Source of the DNA: Hofstenia miamia
Taxonomy: Eukaryota; Xenacoelomorpha; Acoela; Hofsteniidae
Length of the DNA stretch: 64,000 nucleotides
Assembly: GCA_900660155.1 (NCBI GenBank)
Contig: CABFPE010000096.1
Location: forward strand, 815,488 to 879,487
Reading direction: 5' to 3'
The position numbers and the translations under genes were made by a program. The notes under the pieces were generated by a model. That model did no database searches and was not told where the DNA came from. It was given only the letters and a program-made list of their open reading frames with translations. Shown here piece by piece: positions 48,880-61,312 of this stretch. Positions within the stretch are counted from its first letter, which is position 1; each line of letters opens with the position of its first letter.

Positions 48880-49600
48880 CAGGCTTGTGTGATGGGGCGG
48901 GGATCGAAGCTCCATCCCGCATGCGGGGCAGGTCTTAATTTCAATCCCCATAAGGAATTGCGGTGATTTGCGGGGTAAATATAAAATTGGTTTTTACATA
49001 CTACTGTGGATATTTTTTTATTTGTGAAATTCAGCGTTGTAATTCAGTCATAAAAATAAATTCTTTATTATGTTATAACTCGTAAACGTTGTTTATAGAG
49101 TTACCATATATGTTGTGTGCCTTGATATAAATTGTTGACAAACGTCATTCCGATTTCCCTTTTTGCAAAAGGCAGTAAAAAGGATCTTATCCGTCTGCAG
49201 TTGATCTGCTTGTGTTGAAAGACTTTTCAGCAACAATGGGCTGATTTTTTCAACACTTCGCCGCAAGATAAAGCCCAATGTCTTCCAATCCATGGTTCAT
49301 ATAAAAAGTTGCAATCATATGCAAAATTTAATGAAAAAACTGCGAATTATTCCATGTAACCCAGTTGTACATTTAGAAAAGCATTTTTGAGAAACCGATT
49401 CTGATTAAGAATATCATTGCTTAGTGTTATATACCTATAATTATTATCAATATTTAGATTTTTTCTTACACACTATATTAAACTTTTTAATTTTTTGATG
49501 TTGTTCTTGCGGAGCGGGGATTTGAGGGGTGGATCCACATATTTTATCTGCGGTGCGGGGTGGGTTGTTGGAGTAAAATATTTTCCCCGCAACAAGCCTG
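48880..49600. mobile_element. 721-bp hAT-like element with GCGGGG arrays
   Basis: The ends CAGGCTTGT and ACAAGCCTG are inverted, with flanking octamers TTTATATA (48872-48879) and CTTATATC (49601-49608). Subterminal GCGGGG and GGGGCGGGG words occur on both sides. A minus-strand frame at 49093-49293 is not recognised as transposase. It lies 38 bp from the preceding element. Confidence 0.7.
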
Positions 49601-50198
49601 CTTATATCCCAGGCTTGGTGTGCAGTTGAACAAGTGTACAAAATCTGTGCAGCTGCACACTTGTGCAAGATTGTGCAGGGGTTCGATAGACTGCAACAAC
49701 TGCACTCTTGTGCAGCAGCACAAACATAAATGTGTGCTACTGTTTCCAGCACATTATCGGTAGAGCAAAATACTCTTACTCACTTCACTCAAATTCACTC
49801 AAATAAGAGCTGCCCCCTCGTATTTATTTTGACCTAAAATTGTTAAAATTCGCCGATCTTTGGGCACAAAAATGAAATTTTCTCAACCAAATTTTAAGAT
49901 ATTTAAATTCGGTTACTCGCAAAATTCTTCTGTATGCTGTACACAGTAAATATTGTACATAATATTGAAATAAATATTTTACATAAACTAAATAAATGCT
50001 TGTTATTATAAATAAGTCCAGTAAACATAAAAAATTGTATTTGTACTCAGTACACTACATTACTGTTTGTTTTTGTACTGTATCATCAATATAGATCAAG
50101 CGTGAAATAAAGTTTTCATACAGCCAAGTTTTTTTATAGCCGTGTTCGACTATATGAGATTTCATGAATCACACATCTCAGCAATTCATTCTGATAAT

Positions 50199-50255
<57 letters not shown>

Positions 50256-50450
50256 CAGCTGTGCAATCCTGCACAAAATGTTGCGTGCATTGTGCAGTTT
50301 GTTCAGTGGAGTTTTTTCGATTGCACATCAACTCTGTTATATCAGCTTGATCAGTGTGTGTTGTACAACAAACGTAACACAACACAACACAAAGTGTTGT
50401 GTAGAATTATAAATTTGTTGTGTATACACAACAAATGAAAACACAAGGGT
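49601..50450. repeat. TGTGCAG- and TGTTGTG-rich region with a (TA)n tract
   Basis: TGTGCAG or CTGCACA words recur at 49619-49720 and again at 50250-50310. (TA)n occupies about 50204-50248, and CACAAC/TGTTGTG words at 50360-50430 form short inverted repeats. All frames here arise from these words. Function unknown. Confidence 0.5.
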
Positions 50451-53285
50451 CACAAAATTTTCCATTTTGCCTTTGATGCACAAAAAGTGGCGATTATATT
50501 ACTAACAATATATGCCATGTAAATTAGTAAGTAAAATCTCATTTGTTTATATAAATATGAATGTGATCTTACAAAACCCTTAATAAATGCAGGTTTAAAA
50601 TAAATAAACATAAATAAACATTATATTTTACTACTCTTTAGCTATTCTATAGCATTAAAAACCATTAATACATTTAACTACTACACAGTTTTAGCAGCGA
50701 TGAAAATGCGTCACTTTATCCATTGGTTGGGCTGGGCTTTGATTTTTACTGAGTGGACATGGCCTAGTCTGGCCCTGTTTGAAATTTGCGGTTTCATAAT
50801 TTCAGAAGAGAAACTTTATATACGTTTTAACATTAATCTCTTAGTGAACTCTAAGTAAGGACCATTAATTGTCAATCGTTTGTGCATAGCTCTTGTCTTT
50901 GCTTTTGTGATTACGAGCTCTGCCTGAAAATTCAAGACGTCTTACATTTGAGTTTTAGTAAACACTCAGAATTCTCACTTCTCACCTTTGTTATTATATT
51001 TTCTTTCAGTTCTGATGTATTTGAAATCTTTTTCGATTTGATGAGGAGGAAGAGGTTGACATTTTAATTTGAGATTTGCTAATTGCACTTCATAGAATGC
51101 ATGTATTTGGGTTCGGCCGAATAAATTACTACAATGTTATTCACTTATTCTAGTTACATGGAACTTGAAAAATTATGCCGAGATAAAAAAAGTTCATGGA
51201 AATGACATCAAGCGTCCATAATTATATTTAAATTTAAATATTTCTAAAAATGATATTGAAATAGGCTATATGTCAAGATCCATGCTTCAAATATTTATAG
51301 ATACAATTTTGTAAACTGAAAAACGAATTTTAAACGTAAGGAGCATCAAGCAAGTAAAATATAAATCTTCCTAATGTTTTCGCTTACATCCCATGTCATC
51401 CTCCTATTAACACAGTTTTCTGTAGGCGTTGATTAAAACTGTCAAATTTAGCATCGTTTAGATACAAGTTTAGTTATAACATTTATTGACCTAGTATCGA
51501 GATAAACTACAGCTAAGAATATGAGAGCAAATGGAATGTTGCGCAATGTATTGCAAGAGAATGTCACTGCAATTGATATATTTAGATGTATGTTTCATCA
51601 TCATAGTTATTATTTTCATATTAAGGAATGCATTACCATTAACAGATAACTGATTTAGGCATACACTAATTTTTTAAAACATTTTACAAAATATGGTGAA
51701 ACTCATGCCTGCTTTCCCTATGAACAGAAAATTCACAGGAAGAGCAATGGTCTGTAGGACCATTCAGACCCATGGAACTGGAACTAAGTATTTGAGTAGA
51801 AATGCAATAATAAGGGATTGCGACCGTAAGTCAATAAACTGAGACTATGTATTTCCGAATATTACTCATAATTTTGGGCAAATTTAGCAAAATAACTAAT
51901 GCGTTCGACAGCATGAATTATGATGAGACTAGTGTGAGACAAGCCTGGGAAGAAATCCAATTGGACTAAATATAACTGGGACCATTAAAATTCTTGTAAT
52001 ACAAAACGGTTTTGTCAAAACCCTAAAGAGAACTTCTCTATATAGCTTCAAATGAACTAATATTACATTGACTAGTCTTGAATCGAGCGATGGATATCAG
52101 AGGAAGCCCACAAAGGCGATCCAATTTCGAATTAGGGTTTGGAGATATTTGAACCACAATTTACAATCAAACATAGCATAAATGGTGAGGTTCGTTCTAA
52201 AATATAGCTCCCAAAATTATACGTTATGTATACAAGGCTTTTGCTATCACATCAGAAAAATGTATTACATTCTTTCAGATTTGAAAAGGTGATTAGAAAT
52301 CCAGTATAATAAACCTTCATATGCATAATATATGAGTTAAACGGTTAAAAAACTACAATTTAGGTTAAGCATGGTAAATTTTTCCATTAATATATTTATA
52401 TTATATATAATATATTTTATATTAACTATAAAACTTAATCATAAGCGCAGTATCAATTATATTTTTAAAGCCCGACAATTACTGGGTGCCACAAACAAAA
52501 TCATTACCCAAATTCGGTACTGAAATAGTTTTTCATGAATTCTCATTATTTTTCATTGATGTGTACATTTCGTACAAAAGAATATCTCTTCTTGTATTTT
52601 TGAGAACACATCTTACATGGATAATTTTTTTGAAATAGAATATTTAAATATATCTTAAACTTATGCAATTAAGTTAAATTCAATTCCTTCTGTCCTCTAT
52701 AGAAGACAAACATTTTTTGCATTTTGGAATCACTTTTACTCATACCTATTATGAAATTTGGAAATTCTGAGATGCGGCTTGGATCAAAGAAAAGTTATGC
52801 CAGGTCGGGTTATGGATCCCACTTGCTCGGACAGGGTCTAGTCATGGGTCAAAATTTTGAAAATTGCCGGGTCAGAGAAATGTACTGTTTTAAGGGTTTC
52901 CCTGAAATATTTGTGGGAAACTAACCACGCATTTGAATTTATAATACAATCTACTATGCTATTTCAAACCTACTCTTAAATTAATGTTAATGACATTCTT
53001 TCATGTTAGTTTTGTCAAACATTTGCAAATACAACTCGGTTCAAAAGCTGTCTGACCCAAGGGCCGTGGCAGCAACACCTAAACTATACCGCCCAAACGC
53101 ATTGAGGCTTGTCGTGCGCAAAATTGGACGTCTAAAATCTGAAAATACCACAGGATAGAGAATCTTCTCTTTTTTCATTTTAAACTTTAATTTACTACTT
53201 TGGGCATTGGTGCGCCTGAATGAAGCTTTGTTGGTTTATTTACAAAATACATGAACTTGGGCTTAGCTATTGTTACCATGGGCTT
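50451..53285. other. Long stretch without a gene
   Basis: No recognised gene or paired repeat. A GGTC-rich patch at 52800-52870 (CAGGTCGGG, GGACAGGGTC, CCGGGTCAG) again resembles a subterminal hAT-type region but has no visible termini. Confidence 0.45.
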
Positions 53286-53472
53286 TACACCAACCTATTA
53301 TAAGCATAATAGATTTGGGAAGAATTTGAAAGTTAACATTTCATGTATTTCAGGCACAGAAATAAATTTTAGTAAAAATGCTTACATGAAAGCACACGGA
53401 CCCATAAAATGTGTCCATATCAAAAGATTTTCAAATATCTTAAGGCACTTGGAAAATTTTTTTCAAAAGTAG
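53286..53472 (+). repeat. Copy 3 of the three-copy dispersed repeat
   Basis: Same orientation as 16938-17112. Shared blocks are GGGAAGAATTTGAAAG, TTTCAGGCACAGAAAT, TGTGTCCATATCAAAAG and the AATATCTTAAGGCACTTGG end. The frame that opens across it has no protein features. Confidence 0.6.
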
Positions 53473-53732
53473 TCAAGTTGTTTGTTACTATAAAGTAGGT
53501 AATACGGATGGTAATAGGGTTAAATATACAAAATCAAATGGCCATTTTGAAGGACATTGCGTTAAAGTTCTTGGGTAATATTAAATGCATCTTCACAGTA
53601 AAGGATAAATATATTAAATGAGGCTTATTAATGACATTCAAATTTTCCATTTGTAGTTTTTTGGAGAATCATTTTATTAAATTTTGTCAAATTAGTTTAG
53701 AGCTGAGAACGGACCGTTTTTATATTAGTTTG

Positions 53733-54174
53733 GAGCAGGCCATTAACCGGCCGTAGCCGTTAACGGCCGGCTGTGGACAGAGTTTATGTTACGACCAAAA
53801 TTTCGGCTAAGATTAATTTTTGAACAATATGATGAACCATTTATTTCCATGATTTTCATTTATATTTATGTTTTTAAAACTTAGTCGTTTTGACCATTTT
53901 CTTTAATTGTTCGAACTATGAACATAAATGCTGGATCCGGTCCGGTTAAAGTATATTGGGACGCACAGCACTAATGAACATGTTTTAATCGTTCCATTGA
54001 AAATTGCAGTACGGTATATCACTTAGTAGTATTAAAAAGCGGTTACGGCAAAAATATCACGGCTAATGGCAGGCTGCGGCTAAAGCATTACAGCCAAGGA
54101 CCGGTTAAGGTCAAAATGTATTTTGCTTGGCCAGCTACGGCCAGGAAAATAACCTTACCTTGGCCACAGAACAC
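53733..54174 (-). mobile_element. Second copy of the GCCGGC-type hAT-like element
   Basis: The right terminus (CCACAGAACACTA, 54162-54174) and the interior match the reverse of 48519-48841, including AATTGTTCGAACTATGA and CACTTAGTAGTA. It is larger because of an insertion around 53935-54000, and its left terminus is degraded. GGCCGTAGCC words are present on both sides. Confidence 0.7.
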
Positions 54175-55818
54175 TAGGCTGGTAATGAAATTTTGCTCAT
54201 TTGCAACTCTAGTTTGTACTAAAAATAATTTGGGTTTCGGGCAGTGTTTTGCGTCTACCAGCACACTCGGTGGAATTGATTGGGCAGCATCTCTTGATAA
54301 ATAAGAAGCCTATAAAATAAGTTACATGCCGAAAAGTCCTACACAATATTGCTGTTAATGTTTCATATTTTTTACTGCAGAAATTTCTATATCTAAAATT
54401 TAAATATGCTTGCTTCATTTAGTAAAAGTAGCTTTGTGTTTTCAATGTGAAAATTTAATCCATCATTAATTGTCCAGTGCTTAGCGTGGTTTTTATTATT
54501 TGGTATTACAATGAGAGAAGAACTATTATCGGGAAGTTTTGAAGTTCTCCAACGTTTTTGAAGAATAAAATATATAAGGAGGCACTAAACTACATCCTTC
54601 CGGTAGATGTAACAGATTGCATATCTGAATAAACCATATTGACTTGGTAAGCAGAGATTTATCTTCAAGATAAGAAATTAGCTTACTACTATAGCCTTGA
54701 CAATAAAATTGCCCGATGACGCCTACCGGATTCGGGCTCACAGTCCCATTTGGTTCCATAACAAAATATCTCTCTATGAGTACAAGTAGTACTGAAATAT
54801 AAGTCTCAGGTCCCAAATACTGGTGACTTTTCTAAGAATCATGGTCCATTTAGCTCGTTCGAGTATTAAAATCTGAGGTGCGTTTCACAGCACGACCATT
54901 ATGAAATTCTGCTGATAAGCGCCAAGAAGAAATCAGAAATATGTAGTCCATGTGCAGCTCAAAGTTACGGGTGGAATAAAATTAATTTTAACTGAGTTCA
55001 TTTGGTATTTTGCATTAACTTGGATTTGATAGAAAAGTTAGAACAAAAATAAATGTGTTAACGAATGATCAATAAGTTTCATCCAATTCAAATTTCATTA
55101 TGAACCGCAAACAGGCCTGAAATAACTTAATGCCTCACTTTAGAATTATAGGAAGAATTGAGATTTTTCGCGATTCTCTTATCGCAAAGCGAAACGAATG
55201 ACAGTTTATAATAAGACCTACACAAACTAAATGTTAATTATCGAATTATTTGGTAAAAGCAATTAAGGAAAACTAGGTAGAGCGTAATTGAAAATGAAAT
55301 TCCAATAGAAAAACGTAACCTGGGAAAATTACATAACGGGACAACATGAAATTTTAATTAAACAAATTATTACTTACAATAGCATTGAGTCATTGTCGGG
55401 AAATTACGTTTTCAGCTAGTGGAAATTTAGTTTGAATATAAAAAGCGAGGAAATTTCCCTTACCTCAAAGAAGTCGTTTTTGACAAATTTAAGATAAATA
55501 CAGTATTGAAATACCAACACTTCTGCAATCGCGACGTGCTAAAACTTCAATAATCTGTGATAAAATTTTACGGAAACTTTAAAGGCCAATTCAGGTTCCC
55601 GACTTTCATGATTATTTATCAATATACTACTGTTGATTTATCTTAAATATAAACGAACACATTACCAGACATTGGAAAATCATGTGTAGACAAAATGACA
55701 TGCAAGACGTCATGTGTTCCAAGGAGGAAATTCTGTATACCTGGTAAAAACATTGTTTTCTCACTTTTTTCATTAATGAATTTTAGAAATTTTGAACCTT
55801 TGTAATAACTAGGGGGGC

Positions 55819-55821
<3 letters not shown>
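54175..55821. other. Stretch without a recognised gene
   Basis: A minus-strand frame at 54526-54816 (96 codons; contains VIGQFYCQGYSSKLISYLED) has a fairly ordinary protein composition but starts at a non-ATG codon and is unrecognised. At 55400-55460 a block with ACGTTTTCAGCTAGTGGAAA recurs, diverged, at 61820-61870. Confidence 0.4.

Positions 55822-55868
<47 letters not shown>
55822..55868. repeat. (TA)n microsatellite
   Basis: An uninterrupted TA tract following AGGGGGGCC. Confidence 0.95.
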
Positions 55869-55869
<1 letters not shown>

Positions 55870-56250
55870 CTATATAACTTTATTTTCAAAATTTATTGAG
55901 TACGATTATTACAGAATTACAATGCAATGGAAATAATGAGAAAATGGTGTAAGGATTCCCACTTGTGGTCATTTTTCCCCTACTCTGCATTTGTGCCATT
56001 CAAATTATTGAATTACTATAATGCGCGAATTGTTTCAAAGAAATTTTGGATGACTTTATATCTTTGCTTCATTAAATGTTGATAGAATACGGTTATTCTC
56101 ATTTAATGATTGCTTTATAAATAATATTTGAAAGCAGGAAGACGATAACAGCTGGCGCGAAATTTTCTTTTATGCCAAAAATTACTAAATCTGAGAATCG
56201 AATTGTACATTTGGTCATATGTAAATAATAGAATTAAATTTTACATTTAC

Positions 56251-56270
56251 TATATATATCTATATANATA

Positions 56271-56320
<50 letters not shown>
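56251..56320. repeat. (TA)n microsatellite with a single N
   Basis: A TA tract with interruptions and an N at 56267, probably a contig join or an unresolved base. The YIYIYI frame across it is an artefact. Confidence 0.95.
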
Positions 56321-56322
<2 letters not shown>

Positions 56323-56358
56323 GTATGTTGTTCAAACTCGATTTTCAAGTAAACATTA

Positions 56359-57646
56359 GGTTGTATGAAAAAAAGATAATTTTCAAAATAAATTTTATTG
56401 TGTGGCATAGTGAAACATTTACATGTTATATTTAAAAATAGCCTCCTTGCGCTTCCATACAGCGCCTCAGTCATGAAACTCAGTGCTTATAACATTCTGC
56501 AAAGTCATCTCTAGCTAAATTGTTTAAAAAGTGTTTTAACTCGTCTTCCGTTTCAAATATAATGCCCCTAAGATTCTTTTTGAGCTTCGGAAATAGCCAA
56601 AAATCGCATGGAGCTAAGTCTGGGCTGTAGGAAGAGTGTTCCACTACAGGGATGCTGTTTGCAGCAAGCTACTGTCGAGTATATATCGATGCATGGGGTC
56701 TGGCACTGTCTTAATGCAATACTAAAAAATTCCACCCCCACGAATGCTTAATTCCGGCCGTTTCTCTAGGATCTTAAGGATCACACGTGTTCAAATGATG
56801 TCATTATGTTTTAGTGTCCATGGTGGATCCCTGTGGCAACAATACTGTGCAAATTAAACCTTCCACACCAAAAAAATGTGATCACGAGACCCTTTTGGAG
56901 TCAAACCGCGTTTTGCCACAACTAACAATGGTGAACCACTATTATGGCGGTAATGAGGAGCTTCTTTTCGAGTGGGAGGACTCATCATATGTCACCACAT
57001 ACATTCCTTTGATAAGCACCTCCTTGCTCTCGATCAATTCCAATTGAGTATTACAGATGTTACTTCGTGCCTGTCTTTGTGTCTCTGTCAGGTCTTTTGG
57101 TACCCAAACAGCCGCACACCTTTTAAAGCCAAGCGTAGCACATATAGTGTGATTTACACGTTCTAAACTAAGGAAATCTCCTTGGCAATGTCCCTAATTG
57201 ATATTCGGCGATCTTCATGTATCATAGATTCAATTTTATTCACATTTTCTTCCGCAGTAGCCGATACAGGACGACCGGAACCAGATAAACGGACTGCTGC
57301 AGACCCACTCTCCGAAACCCTTGAAACTAGCTTGAAAACCTGACTATGAGAGAGTGCCTGGTCCTCATAAACATCGGAAATCTTTTTTGAGATGTTTAAA
57401 CCCTTCCAACCATCTCGTACCAAAAAGTTTTTAGCATTTTCATCTCTAGTCGCAAGTCGTTTTCTTGTGGTTCACCTGAAGTTTCCATGGCTGCGCTGAG
57501 GGACTTGTGCCTGTAGACGTCATTTATCAATTAATCTTCACCAAAATTTACATGCACAGGCCTCAATGCTTATATTATTTGAAATTAAAAAGAAAAGTAA
57601 ATAGTATTTTAAGTACAGAACAAAATTATCGTTTTTTTATACAACC
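56359..57646 (-). mobile_element. Near full-length mariner element, 1288 bp
   Basis: The terminal inverted repeats are about 27 bp, GGTTGTATGAAAAAAAGATA at one end and its near-perfect reverse at the other. TA flanks both sides (56357-56358 and 57647-57648). The length is that of a typical mariner. Essentially the whole interior is the transposase relic on the minus strand. Confidence 0.95.
56430..57488 (-). pseudogene. Mariner transposase, DD34D, inactivated
   Basis: The minus-strand reading starts at ATG 57488. The N-terminal domain follows (VRDGWKGLNISKKISDVY, SGRPVSA, HEDRRISIRDIAKEI) with its helix-turn-helix pairs. Then comes GFKRCAAVWVPKDLT, the linker with mariner WVPK. VVTYDESSH gives the first Asp (56984-56986). 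LH*DSARPHAS gives the second (56708-56710), a stop replacing the usual Gln. YSPDLAPCDFWLFPKLK gives the third (56603-56605). The last two Asp codons are 105 bases apart, leaving 34 residues between them, the mariner hallmark. The C-terminal Trp codon became TGA near 56480. Several frame changes and stops make it inactive, though every catalytic position survives. Family assignment is very secure; the subfamily is not determined. Confidence 0.93.
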
Positions 57647-57648
57647 TA

Positions 57649-57917
57649 ATATTTTAAATGATTAACTAATTGAATGGAATGAACACAATGCTTATAGAAT
57701 TTTAGATGTCATTAAATTTACAAATTTTCGTAATTTTGTTGCAATTTATCAACAAATAAGTTCAATTAAAGTTACTCTCGTTATGAAGCAAGCTATATAA
57801 TATACAAAGGATCAAAGAGATAAATAATGATGGATTAGTATTTTCATATTTTGGAATCAGTTCAGATGAACGATACTTAGGTTTTAAAAAATACATTTTT
57901 TTTAGTTATGAGATATT
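57649..57917. other. Spacer without a gene
   Basis: AT-rich sequence between the mariner and the next element; nothing supported. Confidence 0.5.
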
Positions 57918-58774
57918 CAAGGTTAGAAATGGGCCATGCTGGCCCTCGCGGGCTGCGATTCGACTCGATTCACGGGGGCGGTGGGCCGGGTCAATAATAA
58001 AAATGAACTGCGGGAGGAAGTGCGATGGCACAATTTTTAATTAATATTATACACAGTATATAGCTATATTTTAAATAATTTCCACATATATTAACAGTTC
58101 GTTTTGCAACTTACATGTATATTCAACAATCTATTTCAGGCTCTTAATATTATATTGATTTTGTTGTTTCCCATAAATTTTCTATTTCTCTACTGTATTT
58201 TTTACTGTTTTTGGCAACCTAACCATTATTGGAATAAAAGTTTCATATTTGGTCTCGGTGTCGTTCAGTCCCTCCCCAAAAAGTTAATTTTGGTCCCAGT
58301 CCCTGTTTAGTCCCAGTAGTCATTAGCATCTTTAATTTTGCTATCAATTTAGAATTGCTTTAATTGATAATCAAAACATACAATGTAATGTAACTGAATA
58401 TAACCAACTAAAATATGTGGCTGAAGCTTAATACATCAAAGTAACTAATGAAATTAATATTAAGCGTATTATTTTTAAACGAATGGAATGCTTAATGTAT
58501 AATTAACTGGGTGAGAATTCTGGATATTATTGTCCCGTGCCCGTCCCGCATCTGGTCTCGAAGTATTATTTTTTATCGCGGAATTTGTCTCGATTCCTGC
58601 AAGACTCCATACAGGATCGGAACCAGGTGTCGGTAGCGAACACCTCTAAAGCAAATGTGGGGAATCGTTGATTTTTAAGAAATTATACGGGCTCTTGGCC
58701 GGGTAAATTTTTTAGAAAATATGCAGGCTGTAGGACGGGCTGAGCCATAAAATAATGGCCCACATCAACCCTTG
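57918..58774. mobile_element. hAT-like non-autonomous element with GGGCCGGG words
   Basis: The left end CAAGGTTAGAAATGGGCC and the reversed right end CAAGGGTTGATGTGGGCC are imperfect inverted repeats. Subterminal zones repeat GGGCYG words. Inside, 58240-58630 is rich in GTCCC/GGTCTCG and ends in ACACCTCTA-like sequence, probably another element nested within. Flanking octamers do not match, so the hAT assignment is tentative. Confidence 0.55.
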
Positions 58775-59204
58775 ACATACATGCTTGAACAATTACAATT
58801 TTCATTCAAAGAATATGTTATTGTTTTATTACATAAATTTGGAGTGCAGTTAGTAAATCTAAGCTAAGAGTAGCGTTGTAAGTGGATGGGGGTCAGGTCT
58901 TATGGTGGCTAATTTACTGCTGGTCTGGATCTGACTAAAATGAGTGGTTCCTCTCTTTTGCAGCAACCAATTGTAATATCAGTTTGTGTAGTAGTATTTT
59001 TGGGTGATTCTTGCCATTTTTTAAATTTGCTAGAATTATTATGACGAACAACCTAACCAAACAATAAACACTTTTTTTGTATGCGGCGGCTGTGGATTCG
59101 ATTTATTGTATACTTAGGTGGGTGTGAGTGAACATCTAGACCTTCTTCCAACATTGGAAAAAAGAGAAAGCCAATCTGTACAATTCAAGCAGACAGAAAA
59201 TAAC
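58775..59204. other. Stretch without a gene
   Basis: Nothing supported. Confidence 0.5.
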
Positions 59205-59208
59205 TTAA

Positions 59209-60334
59209 CACTAGAAATACTGAAAATTCGTTATGCCTTAAATGCCTGAAGTGGTCAGAGTTGACCACCTTTAGAAAAACTGTGCAAGGTAAAAAAAAAA
59301 TATCAACAAAAAGCTTGTTTTCTATTTAATTTCCAATTATATACAGTCATTGCAAATCCATGCGCCGCACATTTTTCGCATGAGAAAATGGAAATCATCA
59401 CATTTTCGCCTACTGAAAACGTCACAAGGTTATATTGTCGTTATTTTTCCAATTAATTGTTGCCTATAACTCAAATTTCTCTAAAATAGGTGTAAAATGT
59501 AGAGTGTCTGGATAAATACTGATCACATTTGTAAGGTTGCATCGTGAAGCATTTTATTTGACATGCGTCAGTCAGAACTGCTCCGCTGACTGAAGCATGC
59601 AGTTTTATTAACATGTTTTGGCGCATTTTTTTTCATGAGATGCCTGTCATTAATATATACTATATCAAGTACATTACCAATTACAGCAACTGGTCAACGT
59701 TTTGCAGCAGTCTCTCTGATTGCCTTGCATAACTAGAGCGATCTTTGAATGTCTTAAAATTGTTTATCAAGTGTTAGCAAAAGCACGAGAAATCGTTTCT
59801 TATTCTCTCGAAATCTTTAAAGATATTTCTGATTGGTCTAAATTATACAAATTCTCACAGACTTTATTGATTTTTTATCCAAACGAACATATATTTTGAA
59901 AATCTTGAACTAATCTTGGCTCATGTAATCAATAAAGACGCACGAACCATAATCATTATGTCAAAAGAACGGTACATTCAATTTTTAGGAAATCTCCTCT
60001 TATAGAAGAAGAATGTTTCCAAGCTAATGTAGATTTGACTTCCACCTCTTCCACAATTTTTATATTGTCACAAATACTTTGCAAAGCATTAGGCATTCCT
60101 GATGCAGCTGTATGAGTAGGCCGGACTTGGTCAGATCTGACCACTTCGGGCATGTAAGGGTTCATACGAGTAGTATGCTATCAAACACTATGCTAAAATT
60201 AATTTTTGACTAATCCATTTAACTTGCCAAATTAATAAATGCAGATGTTTATCACTGGATTACTCGTAGTTGGCATGTAATATGATATCAAGGAATGAAA
60301 ATGGTCAAATCTAACCACCTTAGTCTCTCTAGTG
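59209..60334. mobile_element. 1126-bp non-autonomous piggyBac-like element
   Basis: TTAA at 59205-59208 and 60335-60338 flanks inverted ends CACTAGAAATACT and (reversed) CACTAGAGAGACT. Longer inverted subterminal segments lie at 59236-59275 and about 60114-60160, sharing CCTTAMATGCCYGAAGTGG followed by GGTCA-N(3-4)-TGACC palindromes. Another such dyad is near 60300. The same ends and dyads mark the piggyBac relic at 36118. No transposase is recognisable inside, so mobilisation would have depended on a partner. Confidence 0.85.
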
Positions 60335-60470
60335 TTAAGGAAAGGATCAGTAAAAATACATATTTATTAATCATGTAAATATAACATATAATTTTAAAAT
60401 AACAGTTCACCGAAGAGCTAATCAATGATTTTATTATATAATTTTTAGCAAATTTAAATTGTCTTAATAC

Positions 60471-60835
60471 TAAGTCTGTGCGATTAGTAAAATCTAAAGA
60501 TCGGTCAATTATCAATTATCGATAATGAAGAAAAAACAAGAAAATGTGTTTAATAATAAATCAATTTTATTTAAAACAACTTCTGAGAAAAATGAGGTCA
60601 TGAAATGTTTCTGGATTCAGACTTTCCCGACGCGTAGATGAAAAGAATATATTATTTCGGTAATTTTTACGTAGTGTAAGGAAATTTTATTAAGAAACAT
60701 TTTGCTTGTTTTCGACACTTTTATTGACTATACACTAATTGATTTTGATTCGGTTAGTAAAAAATGTTCGGTCGGGGTCAATTAATAAAATTTCGGTCAA
60801 TTATCAATTATCAATCAATTAATCGCACAGCCTTA
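60471..60835. mobile_element. 365-bp non-autonomous hAT element, TSD (C/A)TTAATAC
   Basis: The ends TAAGTCTGTGCGATTA and TAATCGCACAGCCTTA are inverted. Flanks CTTAATAC (60463-60470) and ATTAATAC (60836-60843) match at seven of eight. Subterminal CGGTCAATTATCAATTATC words occur near both ends. No coding sequence. Confidence 0.88.
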
Positions 60836-60845
60836 ATTAATACAA

Positions 60846-61312
60846 GGCTGACAGAAGTTAACTCGTTCACGCGTTAAACGTCATAAAATAAACATGTGAG
60901 TTAAAATAGTTTTTACTCGTTAAAATTAACGTATTTGGTTTTGTTCATAAATACTAATGTAATGTGGACAAATTTTCTGAAAGTAAGGAATTTCATGTAA
61001 ATCGTATTCCATTGAAATTATATGTATAATTAGAAATACAATGTAAATTTATTTATTGGTTAGTAATTTAAAAAAAAGTTTCTCTTATTATGATAAACGC
61101 TAAACAACATGATTTATGAAAATTTAAGATCAAAATAAACGTTACAGTTAACTGATTCTTGCAATAATATCCTACTGTCGACGGTACACAAATGCAAACA
61201 TACCTGAATGATATCTTATCAACACAATAGATTATTTGTTTTTTGAAATTACAATTACATGGAAATTAACGTATAGAAACGTGTTAACGTGTAAAAATGT
61301 TAGCTTCGTCTC
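60846..61312. mobile_element. Possible hAT-like element with GTTAACG words
   Basis: AGGCTGACAGAAGTTAAC at the left and, reversed, AGCCGAGACGAAGCTAAC at the right agree at 12 of 18 positions. CGTTAA/TTAACG words cluster just inside both ends. No target duplication was found, so this is a weak call. Confidence 0.4.

Noticed and set aside
54526-54816. 96-codon minus-strand frame
   Set aside because: Unrecognised and lacking a proper start; kept only as a note in the region entry.
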